Origin: Bradyrhizobium neotropicale | Lineage (GTDB): Bacteria > Pseudomonadota > Alphaproteobacteria > Rhizobiales > Xanthobacteraceae | Length of the DNA stretch: 64,000 nucleotides | Direction of reading: 5' to 3' | NCBI RefSeq assembly: GCF_001641695.1 | Contig: NZ_LSEF01000113.1 | Span: 77,948 to 141,947 of the forward strand | Shown: positions 8,260-16,095 of the stretch, one piece after another | Layout: every line of letters starts with the position of its first letter | Position numbering within the stretch: the stretch's first letter is position 1 | Made by a program: the position numbers and the translations under genes | The notes under the pieces: generated by a model | The model's database searches: none | What the model saw: only the letters and a program-made list of their open reading frames with translations | Told to the model about the DNA's origin: nothing

Positions 8260-9107
8260 ACCGCGATATTGTCGATCAGGCGCGTCGAGCCGAGCCTGGC
8301 TGCGACCAGGATCCGCAAGGGGCCGTCCTTGCGCGAGGTGACCGGCCCAAGCGTCTCGGCATGGCGGACCTCGAAATAGTCGAGCGTAAAGCCGGCGGCC
8401 GCGATCAGCCCGGCGCCGCCCGCCATCGCAGACGCGATCGCATCGCCGGCCTTGATCCGGCGGGCGCTTTCCTTCATGGCGCGATAGAGCGTGGGCGCGA
8501 TCTGCCGCTCCTCCGGCGACAGGTAGACGTTGCGCGAGGACATCGCGAGCCCGTCGCGCTCGCGCACGGTGCGGGACCCGATGATCTTGACGCCGAGATC
8601 GAGATCCCGCGCCATCTGCGTCACCACCCGCAATTGCTGAAAGTCCTTCTCGCCGAAGATCGCGAAATCCGGCCGGCATTGCGTGAACAGCTTGCCGACC
8701 ACGGTGGCGACGCCGCCAAAGAAGTGCGGGCGGAAGCGGTCTTCGAGCCCGGCCAGCGCCGGCCCCTCCGGCGCGATGCGGGTGGCAAAGCCCTCCGGAT
8801 ACATGGCCTCGACGCCGGGGTGCCAGACCATGTCGACGTCCTCGGCGGCCAGCTTGGCGATGTCCGACTTCCAGGTTCGCGGATAAGCGCCGAAATCCTC
8901 GGTCGGCGCGAACTGAGTCGGGTTCACGAAGATCGAGACCACGACCCGGCTCGCGCGTCGCTTGGCGAGTCGGACCAGCGACACATGCCCGTCATGGAGT
9001 GCCCCCATGGTCGGCACCAGCGCGATCGTGGCTTTTCGCTTGCGAAGATTGTCGATGGCGCGGCGCAGGGTGGGGACCGTGCGGGCGATCAAGGGGCTGC
9101 GTGACAT
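8256..9107 (-). CDS. panC: Pantothenate synthetase
   Basis: Joins D-pantoate and beta-alanine with ATP hydrolysis to AMP, the last step of vitamin B5 synthesis, in the cytoplasm. The 283-residue protein shows the family motifs in order: LVPTMGALHDGHVSLV (HIGH-type nucleotide site), VVSIFVNPTQF, GVATVVGKLF, FGEKDFQQLRVV, VRERDGLAMSSRN (KMSKS-like). I start at ATG 9107 (MSRSPLIARTV); the frame is open upstream but carries no homology. panB is not next to it in this window. Function is secure. Confidence 0.96.
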   Translation of the reverse strand: MSRSPLIARTVPTLRRAIDNLRKRKATIALVPTMGALHDGHVSLVRLAKRRASRVVVSIFVNPTQFAPTEDFGAYPRTWKSDIAKLAAEDVDMVWHPGVEAMYPEGFATRIAPEGPALAGLEDRFRPHFFGGVATVVGKLFTQCRPDFAIFGEKDFQQLRVVTQMARDLDLGVKIIGSRTVRERDGLAMSSRNVYLSPEERQIAPTLYRAMKESARRIKAGDAIASAMAGGAGLIAAAGFTLDYFEVRHAETLGPVTSRKDGPLRILVAARLGSTRLIDNIAV

Positions 9108-9394
9108 CAGGACTCGGGGATGGCTGGGACACGGATGGGCCGTACGGTCTGCCGCGCGGCCGGCTAACCTTAACAAGCCGCGGCCGTGGACGCCATGCAT
9201 CCGCATGCGGCACAGCATCCCGCGTAGCGCCGTGAAGGATGTCGCGGCATTGTTGGCTGAATCGCAGACGCGAAATGGCGGCGCGATTCATGATGAAGCA
9301 CGGCGCAGTGCGATTTGCATTTCCTGTCACGCATTTCACTTGACCGCAGACGCGGTCATCTCGAAGATATTCGTTAGGGGTGTTGAGGATCGTT

Positions 9395-10318
9395 ATGCTT
9401 CTGCAGGCTAGCCAAGGCCAATCCGGCTCGGCGCATGTTGTCGTGCTCGGCAACGAAAAGGGCGGCTCCGGCAAGTCGACGACTGCCCTGCATATCGCGG
9501 TCGCGCTTCTGAAGGCTGGCCAGCGCGTCGCCACCATCGACCTCGACTGCCGTCAGCAGAGCTTCACCCGTTACATCAACAACCGTTCCGCCTGGGCGCG
9601 CCGCACCAAGCTCGATCTCGAGCTGCCGGTACATCGCTGCATCAAGCTCGGCGAGACCATGCAGATCGCCGACAACGAGAACTCCGAGTTCCAGCAGTTC
9701 ATGGAGGCGGTCTCGGCAGTCGAAAGCAGTTTCGACTTCATCGTCATCGATACGCCAGGCACCGACAGCTACCTGATGCGGCTCGCCCATTCGATGGCTG
9801 ATACCCTGGTCACGCCGATCAACGACAGCTTCCTCGATTTCGACGTGCTCGGCACCGTCGACCCCGCCAACTATGCGGTCACGGGCGAGAGCCACTATGC
9901 CGAGATGGTGCGGGACACGAGGCGCAGGCGCCGCCAGCTTGACGGCTCGACCACCGACTGGATCGTCGTGCGCAACCGCCTGTCCATGCTCGGCTCGCGC
10001 AACAAGCAACTCGTCGCCGACGGCTTGAAGGAATTGTCGCTGCGGCTCGGCTTCCGCTATGTCGATGGCTTTGCCGAGCGCGTCGTCTATCGCGAGTTCT
10101 TTCCGCGCGGCCTGACCGCGCTCGACGAGATCGACGAGGCCACGCTCGGCATGCGGCCCAATCTCGGTCATCTCACCGCACGGGAAGAGGTGACGAGCCT
10201 GCTCCGCCAGCTCAAGCTGCCGCTCGACGAGCGCGGCCGCCGCCGCGCGGCCAACCGCGCCGAGTGGTTCAGCCAGGTCGACAAGCCGCTCGAGGTTCAC
10301 GACATCCTCGGCGCCTGA
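9395..10318 (+). CDS. mipZ: Division-plane positioning ATPase MipZ
   Basis: MipZ is a ParA/MinD-like ATPase that forms a bipolar gradient through ParB and inhibits FtsZ polymerisation except at midcell, in alphaproteobacteria lacking MinCD. The 307-residue protein has the deviant Walker A GNEKGGSGKSTT (Lys22 and Lys27), switch I region IDLDCRQQSFTRYINNR, and Walker B FDFIVIDTPG with the MipZ-type stretch TLVTPINDSFLDFDVLG. ATG 9395 has a GAGG site six bases upstream; a GTG at 9380 is an alternative. It is slightly longer than Caulobacter MipZ. It is a single gene with a 287-base upstream region. Confidence 0.94.
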   Translation: MLLQASQGQSGSAHVVVLGNEKGGSGKSTTALHIAVALLKAGQRVATIDLDCRQQSFTRYINNRSAWARRTKLDLELPVHRCIKLGETMQIADNENSEFQQFMEAVSAVESSFDFIVIDTPGTDSYLMRLAHSMADTLVTPINDSFLDFDVLGTVDPANYAVTGESHYAEMVRDTRRRRRQLDGSTTDWIVVRNRLSMLGSRNKQLVADGLKELSLRLGFRYVDGFAERVVYREFFPRGLTALDEIDEATLGMRPNLGHLTAREEVTSLLRQLKLPLDERGRRRAANRAEWFSQVDKPLEVHDILGA

Positions 10319-10674
10319 GCCGCGACGGTACGGCGCTACTTCCAGTCGAAGATCAACGAAGCTGAAATCCCGGGTTCCCACGGAACCGAGCGAGCGCAGC
10401 GAGGTTTTTATGCTGCATTTACACCGAAACCGAACCTGAAAGAGAAAGGTTGCGTCTGAAGTACGAGTGCACCCTGACGTAGTGGTGCTGGAATAAGGTG
10501 CTCAAGAAACGTGTGCGGCGCACAACGAAAGGGCTGCCGGATCACAATATTTGGCCTTCCTGTCACGTGGCTGTGACATATATTAGGGAATAGGCGACAA
10601 GGGGCCAGTGAGAGCCCTCTACCAACGATTTTCAACAGGGATTCAGGTCAGAAGACCTGAGGCTGAGGACGAAA
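10319..10674. other. 356-base intergenic region upstream of the alpha/beta hydrolase
   Basis: No gene is seen. The region is less GC-rich than its surroundings. It contains a perfect inverted repeat TGTCAC-N6-GTGACA at 10561-10578, followed by an AT-rich stretch CATATATTAGGG that could hold a -10 element. A related half-pattern, TTCCTGTCACG, also lies upstream of mipZ at about 9322. The hydrolase ribosome site is a weak GAGGACGAAA just before 10675. Confidence 0.5.
10561..10578. promoter_or_regulatory. Operator-like palindrome TGTCAC-N6-GTGACA
   Basis: Perfect 6-base arms with a 6-base spacer, about 97 bases upstream of the exported hydrolase gene and beside an AT-rich segment. This is a typical size for a dimeric regulator site. 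The half-site orientation differs from that of CRP (TGTGA-N6-TCACA). The cognate factor is unknown. Confidence 0.4.
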
Positions 10675-11535
10675 ATGAAGCGTGGAATTGCCGTTCTGGT
10701 TTCCGTCGGTGCCCTCTGCGGCGTCGCCTATTTCACGGCGAGCAAATGGGCCATCAAGCATGAGACGATCACCTTCTACGACGCTTCGCGCGACAACCGT
10801 CCAGTGCCCGTCGATATCGCCGTCCGTCGCGACAAGGAAATGCAGGCCACTGCCGGCATGATCACGTTGCCGGTCGCGGTGATCAATCACGGCAACACCG
10901 TCAAGAACACCGAATACGGTTTCCTCGCCAACATCTTTGCGGCGCGCGGCTATCTCGTGGTCAGCCCGCAGCATGACCTGCCGACCGATCCTCCGATGGT
11001 GACCAAGCCCGGCGAGCTTTACGTCGGCCGGCTGCCGCAGATCCTGCGCGGCGTCGCCAACATCCATCTGGCGATGCAGGAAATGAAGAAGGTGCAGCCG
11101 AACGCCGACTACGCCCAGGTGACGATGGTCGGTCACTCCATGGGCGGCGATATCACGATGTATTTCGCCAAGCAGTATCCGGACGAGGTCAAGAAGGTCG
11201 TCACGCTGGACAATCTGCGCGTGCCCTTCGTCACCGCCGGCAAGTTCAAGATCCTGTCGTTCCGATCCCACGATCCGCAGTTCAAGACGGATCCGGGCGT
11301 GATCCCGACCGACGAGGAGTGCGAGAAGGCCGGGATTCAGGTCGTGAAGACCGAATTCCAGCATAACGACATGCGCGACACCGGTCCGGACGATGCCAAG
11401 AACTCGATCCAGGGCATGCTGGACAAGTTCCTGAGCGCCACCGACAGCGAGATCGCGCCCGTCGACACCACTTCATCGCCGCCCAAGATCCTCGAGCCCG
11501 GTCCGGTCGCCCTGATGAAGCCAGCCAAGAGCTGA
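10675..11535 (+). CDS. Exported alpha/beta hydrolase
   Basis: A 286-residue alpha/beta hydrolase with an N-terminal hydrophobic segment (GIAVLVSVGALCGVAYFTA), so it is anchored or secreted. The nucleophile elbow is GHSMGG with Ser155. The oxyanion region is VINHGN near residue 70. DNLRVPF and FQHNDM are candidates for the acid and His positions. The fold matches the dienelactone hydrolase/chlorophyllase-like group. The substrate is not predictable. A C-terminal Pro-rich tail of about 25 residues follows the last helix. It is a single gene with its own promoter region. Confidence 0.8.
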   Translation: MKRGIAVLVSVGALCGVAYFTASKWAIKHETITFYDASRDNRPVPVDIAVRRDKEMQATAGMITLPVAVINHGNTVKNTEYGFLANIFAARGYLVVSPQHDLPTDPPMVTKPGELYVGRLPQILRGVANIHLAMQEMKKVQPNADYAQVTMVGHSMGGDITMYFAKQYPDEVKKVVTLDNLRVPFVTAGKFKILSFRSHDPQFKTDPGVIPTDEECEKAGIQVVKTEFQHNDMRDTGPDDAKNSIQGMLDKFLSATDSEIAPVDTTSSPPKILEPGPVALMKPAKS

Positions 11536-11660
11536 TCGCGCTTCTCAACTAGCTGACGACTTTCGAAGCCTCCGCCGGCGACCGCCTGGGGAGGCTTCGC
11601 GCATTGACCGGGCAGGGGGCGCACTCCACATTAGCCGTCTCTGACAAGATGCGAGCAGGG

Positions 11661-12416
11661 ATGTCCGGCGAACCGACCAAACCGCGCGGCCGCGAACCCG
11701 TTTCAGCGAAAGACGATCGAAGCGGTGGACTGCCGCAGGCGGATGCGTCAACAGCGGACGATATCGCCGCCTTCGTCGCCAAGGCCCGCGCGATGTCGCC
11801 GCATGCGCCCGGCGCCAAGGGCCGGCTGATCTTTGCGCTGGACGCGACGATGAGCCGGCAGCCGACCTGGGACATGGCCTGCGCGCTCCAGGCCGACATG
11901 TTCCGTGAGGCGGCGGCGCTGGGCAGTCTCGACATCCGGCTCGTCTATTATCGCGGCTTCAACGAGTGCCGCGCCACGGGCTGGATCTCAGATAGCGTCA
12001 GGCTTGCGACGCTGATGAGCAAAATCGATTGCCGTGGAGGCGACACGCAGATCGGCAAGGTGCTCAGCGAGGCGCGGCGCGAGGCGGTAGCTTCCGGCGT
12101 GCGCGCCGTGGTTTTCGTCGGCGACGCCATGGAGGAGAAGGTCGACGAACTCTGCGCCAAGGCGGGTGAGCTTGGCATGTTGAAGGTCCCCGTCTTCCTG
12201 TTTCAGGAAGGCTACGACGCCGTGGCCGAGCAGGCGTTCCGCGAGATCGCGCGCCTGACCGGCGGGGCCTGGTGCCGGTTCGATCCGGGCGCGGCGGCGC
12301 AGCTGCGCGACCTGCTGCGCGCCGCCGCAGCCTATGCCGCCGGCGGCCGCGAGGCGCTGCTGAAATTGTCGAAGACCACGAGCGGCGCGGCCCTGCTGAT
12401 CGGCCAGATGAAGTAG
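11661..12416 (+). CDS. von Willebrand factor A domain protein
   Basis: A 251-residue soluble protein made essentially of one vWA domain. The metal-ion site motif DxTxS is present as FALDATMSRQPTW, followed by a conserved GGDTQIGKVL loop (second MIDAS Thr) and VVFVGDAMEE. A polar N-terminal segment of about 40 residues precedes it. Start is ATG 11661 or ATG 11649. The next gene, a membrane J-domain protein, lies 99 bases downstream on the same strand. I infer that the pair works together, perhaps in a chaperone-assisted metal-dependent protein interaction. Partner and substrate are not known. Confidence 0.75.
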   Translation: MSGEPTKPRGREPVSAKDDRSGGLPQADASTADDIAAFVAKARAMSPHAPGAKGRLIFALDATMSRQPTWDMACALQADMFREAAALGSLDIRLVYYRGFNECRATGWISDSVRLATLMSKIDCRGGDTQIGKVLSEARREAVASGVRAVVFVGDAMEEKVDELCAKAGELGMLKVPVFLFQEGYDAVAEQAFREIARLTGGAWCRFDPGAAAQLRDLLRAAAAYAAGGREALLKLSKTTSGAALLIGQMK

Positions 12417-12515
12417 TCGGACGTTCCGGCAAACCAGTGTTTGGTGTCGTCGCCGGCTGCGGGCGTGCGGAAAGACCGCCATGCATTTTGCCGTCAGGGC
12501 GACTATATTCCGGTC

Positions 12516-13244
12516 ATGCCGACCCTGATCGCTGGCGCTGTCGCCGTTGTCACTTTGTATCTGCTGCTCCAGATGTTCCGCGCGGCCAATCCGGCGGTGC
12601 TCGCGCGTGCCCTCAAGGTCGGCGGCGGCGTGGTGGCGCTGGCGGTCGCAGCCTTCACCGGCATCAGGGGCGAGCTTGCGGTGGCGATCCCGCTCGGAAT
12701 ATTCGGCGCCGGGCTGCTCGGCTGGACGCCGCTGGCGAACGCAGGCTTCGGCAATGTCGGCGGGCTGTTCGGCGGTGGCGCGACGCGCGCGTCAGGGCAG
12801 AGCTCGCGCGTGCGCTCGCAGTTTCTGGATATGCAGCTCGATCACGACAGCGGCCAGCTGACGGGCCAGATCGTTGCCGGGCCGAACGCCGGGCGCAGTC
12901 TCGACGAGTTCGATCTCGCCGGATTGCTCGCGATGGTCCCGGCGTTCGACGCCGAGAGCGTCGCCTTACTTGAAAGCTATCTGGACCGCCGGTTTCCCGC
13001 CTGGCGTCAGAACGCGCAAGGCAATACGGCAGGGGGGCAGCGCCGCACGGCGGCGGGCGGCAAAATGACGGCGGAGGAAGCCTATCAGATCCTTGGCCTG
13101 CAGCCGGGGGCGGGGCGTGACGACATCAGCCGGGCCCACAAATCCCTCATGAAGAAACTGCATCCCGACCAGGGGGGCTCGACGTATCTCGCTGCCCGTG
13201 TAAACGAGGCCAAGGATACTCTGCTTCGCACGCATAACGGCTAA
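12516..13244 (+). CDS. Membrane-anchored C-terminal J-domain protein
   Basis: A 242-residue protein with two to three hydrophobic segments in the first 75 residues (PTLIAGAVAVVTLYLLLQMF, VGGGVVALAVAAFTGI, VAIPLGIFGAGLLGW), a soluble middle region, and a J-domain at about residues 187-242 with the HPD motif at 216-218 (MKKLHPDQGG). The topology (N-terminal anchor, C-terminal J-domain) resembles mitochondrial TIM14/Pam18 and its alphaproteobacterial relatives. The J-domain should stimulate DnaK at the membrane. ATG 12516 is where the first hydrophobic segment begins. Confidence 0.82.
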   Translation: MPTLIAGAVAVVTLYLLLQMFRAANPAVLARALKVGGGVVALAVAAFTGIRGELAVAIPLGIFGAGLLGWTPLANAGFGNVGGLFGGGATRASGQSSRVRSQFLDMQLDHDSGQLTGQIVAGPNAGRSLDEFDLAGLLAMVPAFDAESVALLESYLDRRFPAWRQNAQGNTAGGQRRTAAGGKMTAEEAYQILGLQPGAGRDDISRAHKSLMKKLHPDQGGSTYLAARVNEAKDTLLRTHNG

Positions 13245-13410
13245 CTCCGGCACCACGCTACAAACGCCCGTACCGCGTGAACTCCGCTTGCTCCGTTTGC
13301 CGTCGCCCCGATGCCCGCCGTTTGCGGCGTGGTCGATCCCTTGAGCAAAGTTTTAACCGTAAATCCTTGACGAGAGGTTGTTGCGAAACAGTCTTCGGAT
13401 CACTGCGTCC

Positions 13411-13447
13411 ACAAAACGAAAATGCCCACGCCAGAGGCGCGGGCATT
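13411..13447 (-). terminator. Rho-independent terminator after the D,D-carboxypeptidase
   Basis: On the minus strand a stem AATGCCCGCGCC / GGCGTGGGCATT (one G-T pair) with loop TCT is followed by TTCGTTTT. It lies 23 bases after the minus-strand carboxypeptidase stop. Confidence 0.85.
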
Positions 13448-13469
13448 GGGGTCGGAAGGATGAAAAGAG

Positions 13470-15296
13470 CTAGTTGCGGACCGTGATGCAGGAGATGTCG
13501 GCGCGCTTCAGCGTGCGGCACACTGCTTCGGCCTGGTCCCGCTCGAGCCCGGCAAAGCGGGCGCGGTAGAGCTTGCGGTTGTCCTTGGCGACCACCTCGG
13601 TGAACGGGTCAGCCTTGCTGAGCAGGCCACGGGCCGAGCTGCGCGCGGCGTCGATGCGCTGCTGGGCTTCGCTCTCGCTCTCGAGTGCGCCGACCTGAAC
13701 GATCCAGCCGCTGTGGCTGACGACCGGCTTGGTGGTGGTGCTCATCTGGACGGCCTGCGGTGCCGGATCGGCGGAAGCGAGCTTCGCGGCCGGTGCGGGA
13801 GCGGTTGCGGCCGGGAGCACGCCGAGGATGCCGTTGCCGGTGCCGAAGCCCGGCGGCTGCGGCGGCAGCTCGGCGCGGGCGACCTCGGCCTTCTGGGCTT
13901 CCGGCTTGTTGATGACCTCAGGCTTGTTGACGAGGTCGGCCCGGGCGACGACCGCGCCGGAGGTCTCGGCGACGTCCGTGCGCGACGCAATGGTGCTGGT
14001 CACCGGCGGCGCGGCCTGCGCGGGAGCCGCGGAGGCGACCTTCACCGGGCCGGCCTTGACCTGAACAGTCTTCACACGGACCGGCTTCATCGGCTCGGAG
14101 GAGCCCGGGATGAGCGAAAGCGGCTGGCTCGCGATGACGCCATTGGTGAGCGGCGCGGGCTCGATCTTGGCATCGACCGGCCTCGCTTCAGGCCTGGGCT
14201 GGGCCGGCGGCATCGCGGCGGTGGCCGCAGCGAGCGCCGACAGACGCGAGGCCAGGCGCGGTGCGGCCGCTTCGGGAGCGGGGGCGGCTGCGGCGTGGAC
14301 CTGCGGAGCGGGCCGAGCCGGGGCCTCAGAGGCGTCGGCGACATCGGCGCTGGCGTCGGAGCCGTTGCGCTCGCTGATGGCGGCAACCGTGCGGGCGCTC
14401 GCGCCCTTCTCGAGATTCTCCGCGAGCAGGTTGCGCATGATGGCGTCGCGCGAGCCGCCGCTGCGGCCGCCCAGGACCACGCCGACCAGGAAGCGGTTGC
14501 CGCGATGCAGCGAGCTCACGAGGTTGAAGCCGGAGGCGCGGGTGTAGCCGGTCTTGATGCCGTCGATGCCCTCGACACTGCCGAGCAGGTGATTGTGATT
14601 GCGGATCGACTGGCCCCTGAAATTGAACGAGGCGGTCGAGAAATAACGATAATAGCGCGGGAAGCGGTCCTGGATGGCCCGGCCGAGCGTGGCCTGGTCA
14701 CGGGCTGTCGTCACCTGCTCGTCGTTCGGCAGGCCGGAGGCGTTGCGATAGACGGTCTTGGACATGCCGAGCGCGCGCGCTTTGCGCGTCATTATCTGGG
14801 CGAAATCGTCTTCATCGCCGCCGATCGCTTCGGCAATCACCACGGCCGCGTCGTTTGCGGAGCGGGTGACGAGACCCTTGATGGCGTCCTCGACGCGGAT
14901 GGTCTGGCCCGGGCGCAGGTTGAGCTTGGTCGGATCCTGGTCGGCGGCGTGCTGGGACACCGGCATTTCGGTGTCGAGCTTCATCTTGCCGGACTCCAGC
15001 CGCTCGAACAGCAGATAGAGCGTCATGATCTTGGTGAGCGAGGCGGGATGGCGGAGCCCGTCCGGGTTCGTCGACTGCAGCACCGAGCCGGAATTGCCGT
15101 CGACGATGATCGACGCGAATTGCGGGCTGTAGCTTTCGGACGCATCGCGCTGCACCCGGTGGTGCGCGGAATGACGATGCCGATGGCGGCGCGCCTCGGC
15201 CACATCGGTGGTGAAGATGACCGCGGTGGTGACTGTAAGAAGCCCGAAAACCCCAACCCGCGCCAAGCGCGAGGAAGATAAGTTTTTACGAAGCAT
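13470..15296 (-). CDS. D-alanyl-D-alanine carboxypeptidase with C-terminal SPOR domain
   Basis: A periplasmic low-molecular-weight penicillin-binding protein that trims pentapeptide side chains of peptidoglycan. The 608 residues contain a signal peptide (about 1-35), a peptidase S11 domain with SLTK (Ser86, Lys89), SAN (146-148) and KTG (248-250), then a 200-residue Ala/Pro-rich linker, and a SPOR domain at about 525-608 (WIVQVGALESESEAQQRID ... LYRARFAGLERDQAEAVC). SPOR domains bind denuded glycan at the septum, so a role at the division site is inferred. An independent promoter and terminator flank it. The length is much above the usual 390-430 because of linker plus SPOR. Confidence 0.93.
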   Translation of the reverse strand: MLRKNLSSSRLARVGVFGLLTVTTAVIFTTDVAEARRHRHRHSAHHRVQRDASESYSPQFASIIVDGNSGSVLQSTNPDGLRHPASLTKIMTLYLLFERLESGKMKLDTEMPVSQHAADQDPTKLNLRPGQTIRVEDAIKGLVTRSANDAAVVIAEAIGGDEDDFAQIMTRKARALGMSKTVYRNASGLPNDEQVTTARDQATLGRAIQDRFPRYYRYFSTASFNFRGQSIRNHNHLLGSVEGIDGIKTGYTRASGFNLVSSLHRGNRFLVGVVLGGRSGGSRDAIMRNLLAENLEKGASARTVAAISERNGSDASADVADASEAPARPAPQVHAAAAPAPEAAAPRLASRLSALAAATAAMPPAQPRPEARPVDAKIEPAPLTNGVIASQPLSLIPGSSEPMKPVRVKTVQVKAGPVKVASAAPAQAAPPVTSTIASRTDVAETSGAVVARADLVNKPEVINKPEAQKAEVARAELPPQPPGFGTGNGILGVLPAATAPAPAAKLASADPAPQAVQMSTTTKPVVSHSGWIVQVGALESESEAQQRIDAARSSARGLLSKADPFTEVVAKDNRKLYRARFAGLERDQAEAVCRTLKRADISCITVRN

Positions 15297-15684
15297 GAAA
15301 CCCCGTCCCCGTTTCTGACTTGATCACCGGCCCGTGAGGCGAAATTGTGCCCAAACGACCCGGGATCATTACCTGCTCAGGCTGTCCCTCTGCTGATGCG
15401 AGCTGCGCGCGAGGTGGAGCCTGAGCCGCTGTTCTGGCTAAGGTTATGTTCTCAAACGGCTTTTGGCCGTCTGCGGAAGCTGAACACGTCCAGGGAATCA
15501 GGGTAGGGGCGCGCGGTTTCTAAAAGCTTAAGGAACCCTTGCGGGAACCCTCGGGAATCTCCGCGATTTGCATCTATCTTTGTGCGTCGCACAATATTCT
15601 TGACTTTTTTGTGCATTGCACTAATTGTAGGCAATGTCAGGGAGCCGGGGCTTCCGACGATGCCAGGGAAAAAGGGATTCCGAG
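15297..15684. other. 388-base divergent promoter region (carboxypeptidase / phasin)
   Basis: No gene is seen. The left part should carry the minus-strand carboxypeptidase promoter. The right part (15575-15630) is AT-rich with the phasin promoter and two PhaR-like boxes, described separately. Confidence 0.6.
15583..15628 (+). promoter_or_regulatory. Phasin promoter with two PhaR-like boxes
   Basis: TGCGTCGCACAA (15583-15594) matches, at all positions, the TGCRNYGCASMA motif I recall as reported for Bradyrhizobium PhaR. TGCATTGCACTA (15612-15623) matches at 11 of 12. A -35-like TTGACT (15600-15605) lies between them, and the second box occupies the spacer up to a -10-like TAATTG (15622-15627). 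Binding there would block RNA polymerase, as expected for PhaR repression of phasin genes. The motif is from memory and should be verified. Confidence 0.7.
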
Positions 15685-16023
15685 ATGTTCAAGGTTGAAG
15701 ATTTTCAGAACTACGGGAAAGAGCAGTTCGAGCAGTGTGTTGCCTCCGCGACCTCGGTGCAGCACGGCCTCCAGGCGATCGCCAGCGCGTATGGCGACTA
15801 TACCAAGAAGTCGTTCGAGGACACCAAGTCCTTCGTCGAGAAGCTTTCCGGCGTGAAGTCGCTGGACAAGGCGCTGGAAGCGCAGACCGATTTCGCCCGT
15901 TCCAGCTACGAGACCTTTGTCGCTGAATCGCAGAAGATCGCCGGCCTCTATAGCGACCTCGCCAAGCAGGCGTTCAAGCCGGTCGAGACCATCGTTTCGA
16001 AGTTCACCCCGGCTTCCAACTAA
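15685..16023 (+). CDS. Phasin (polyhydroxyalkanoate granule protein)
   Basis: A 112-residue phasin that coats intracellular polyhydroxybutyrate granules. The sequence is one amphipathic helical bundle without Cys or long hydrophobic segments (MFKVEDFQNYGKEQFEQCV has the only Cys), with the family-typical EDTKSFVEKLSGVKSLDKALEAQTDFARSSYETFVAESQKIAGLYSDLAKQAFKP. The length equals that of other short bradyrhizobial phasins. ATG 15685 is chosen over the upstream in-frame start because helix homology begins here. A strong terminator follows 19 bases after the stop, so it is a single-gene transcript. Confidence 0.92.
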   Translation: MFKVEDFQNYGKEQFEQCVASATSVQHGLQAIASAYGDYTKKSFEDTKSFVEKLSGVKSLDKALEAQTDFARSSYETFVAESQKIAGLYSDLAKQAFKPVETIVSKFTPASN

Positions 16024-16042
16024 CGCTTAGCCTCCTGGAATC

Positions 16043-16073
16043 AAAAAGCCCGGCTGAACCAGCCGGGCTTTTT
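16043..16073 (+). terminator. Strong bidirectional terminator after the phasin gene
   Basis: AAAAAGCCCGGCTG / CAGCCGGGCTTTTT, a perfect 14-base stem with loop AAC. It serves the phasin gene on the plus strand and the TadG-like gene on the minus strand, whose stop is at 16096. Confidence 0.95.
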
Positions 16074-16095
16074 CGTTTGAGGCGTCAGATCCGTC

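Noticed and set aside
13713..15281. Long plus-strand open frame (522 codons) opposite the D,D-carboxypeptidase
   Set aside because: Antisense to a well-supported penicillin-binding protein, composed mostly of Arg, Gly and Ala without domain structure; typical of high-GC mirror frames.
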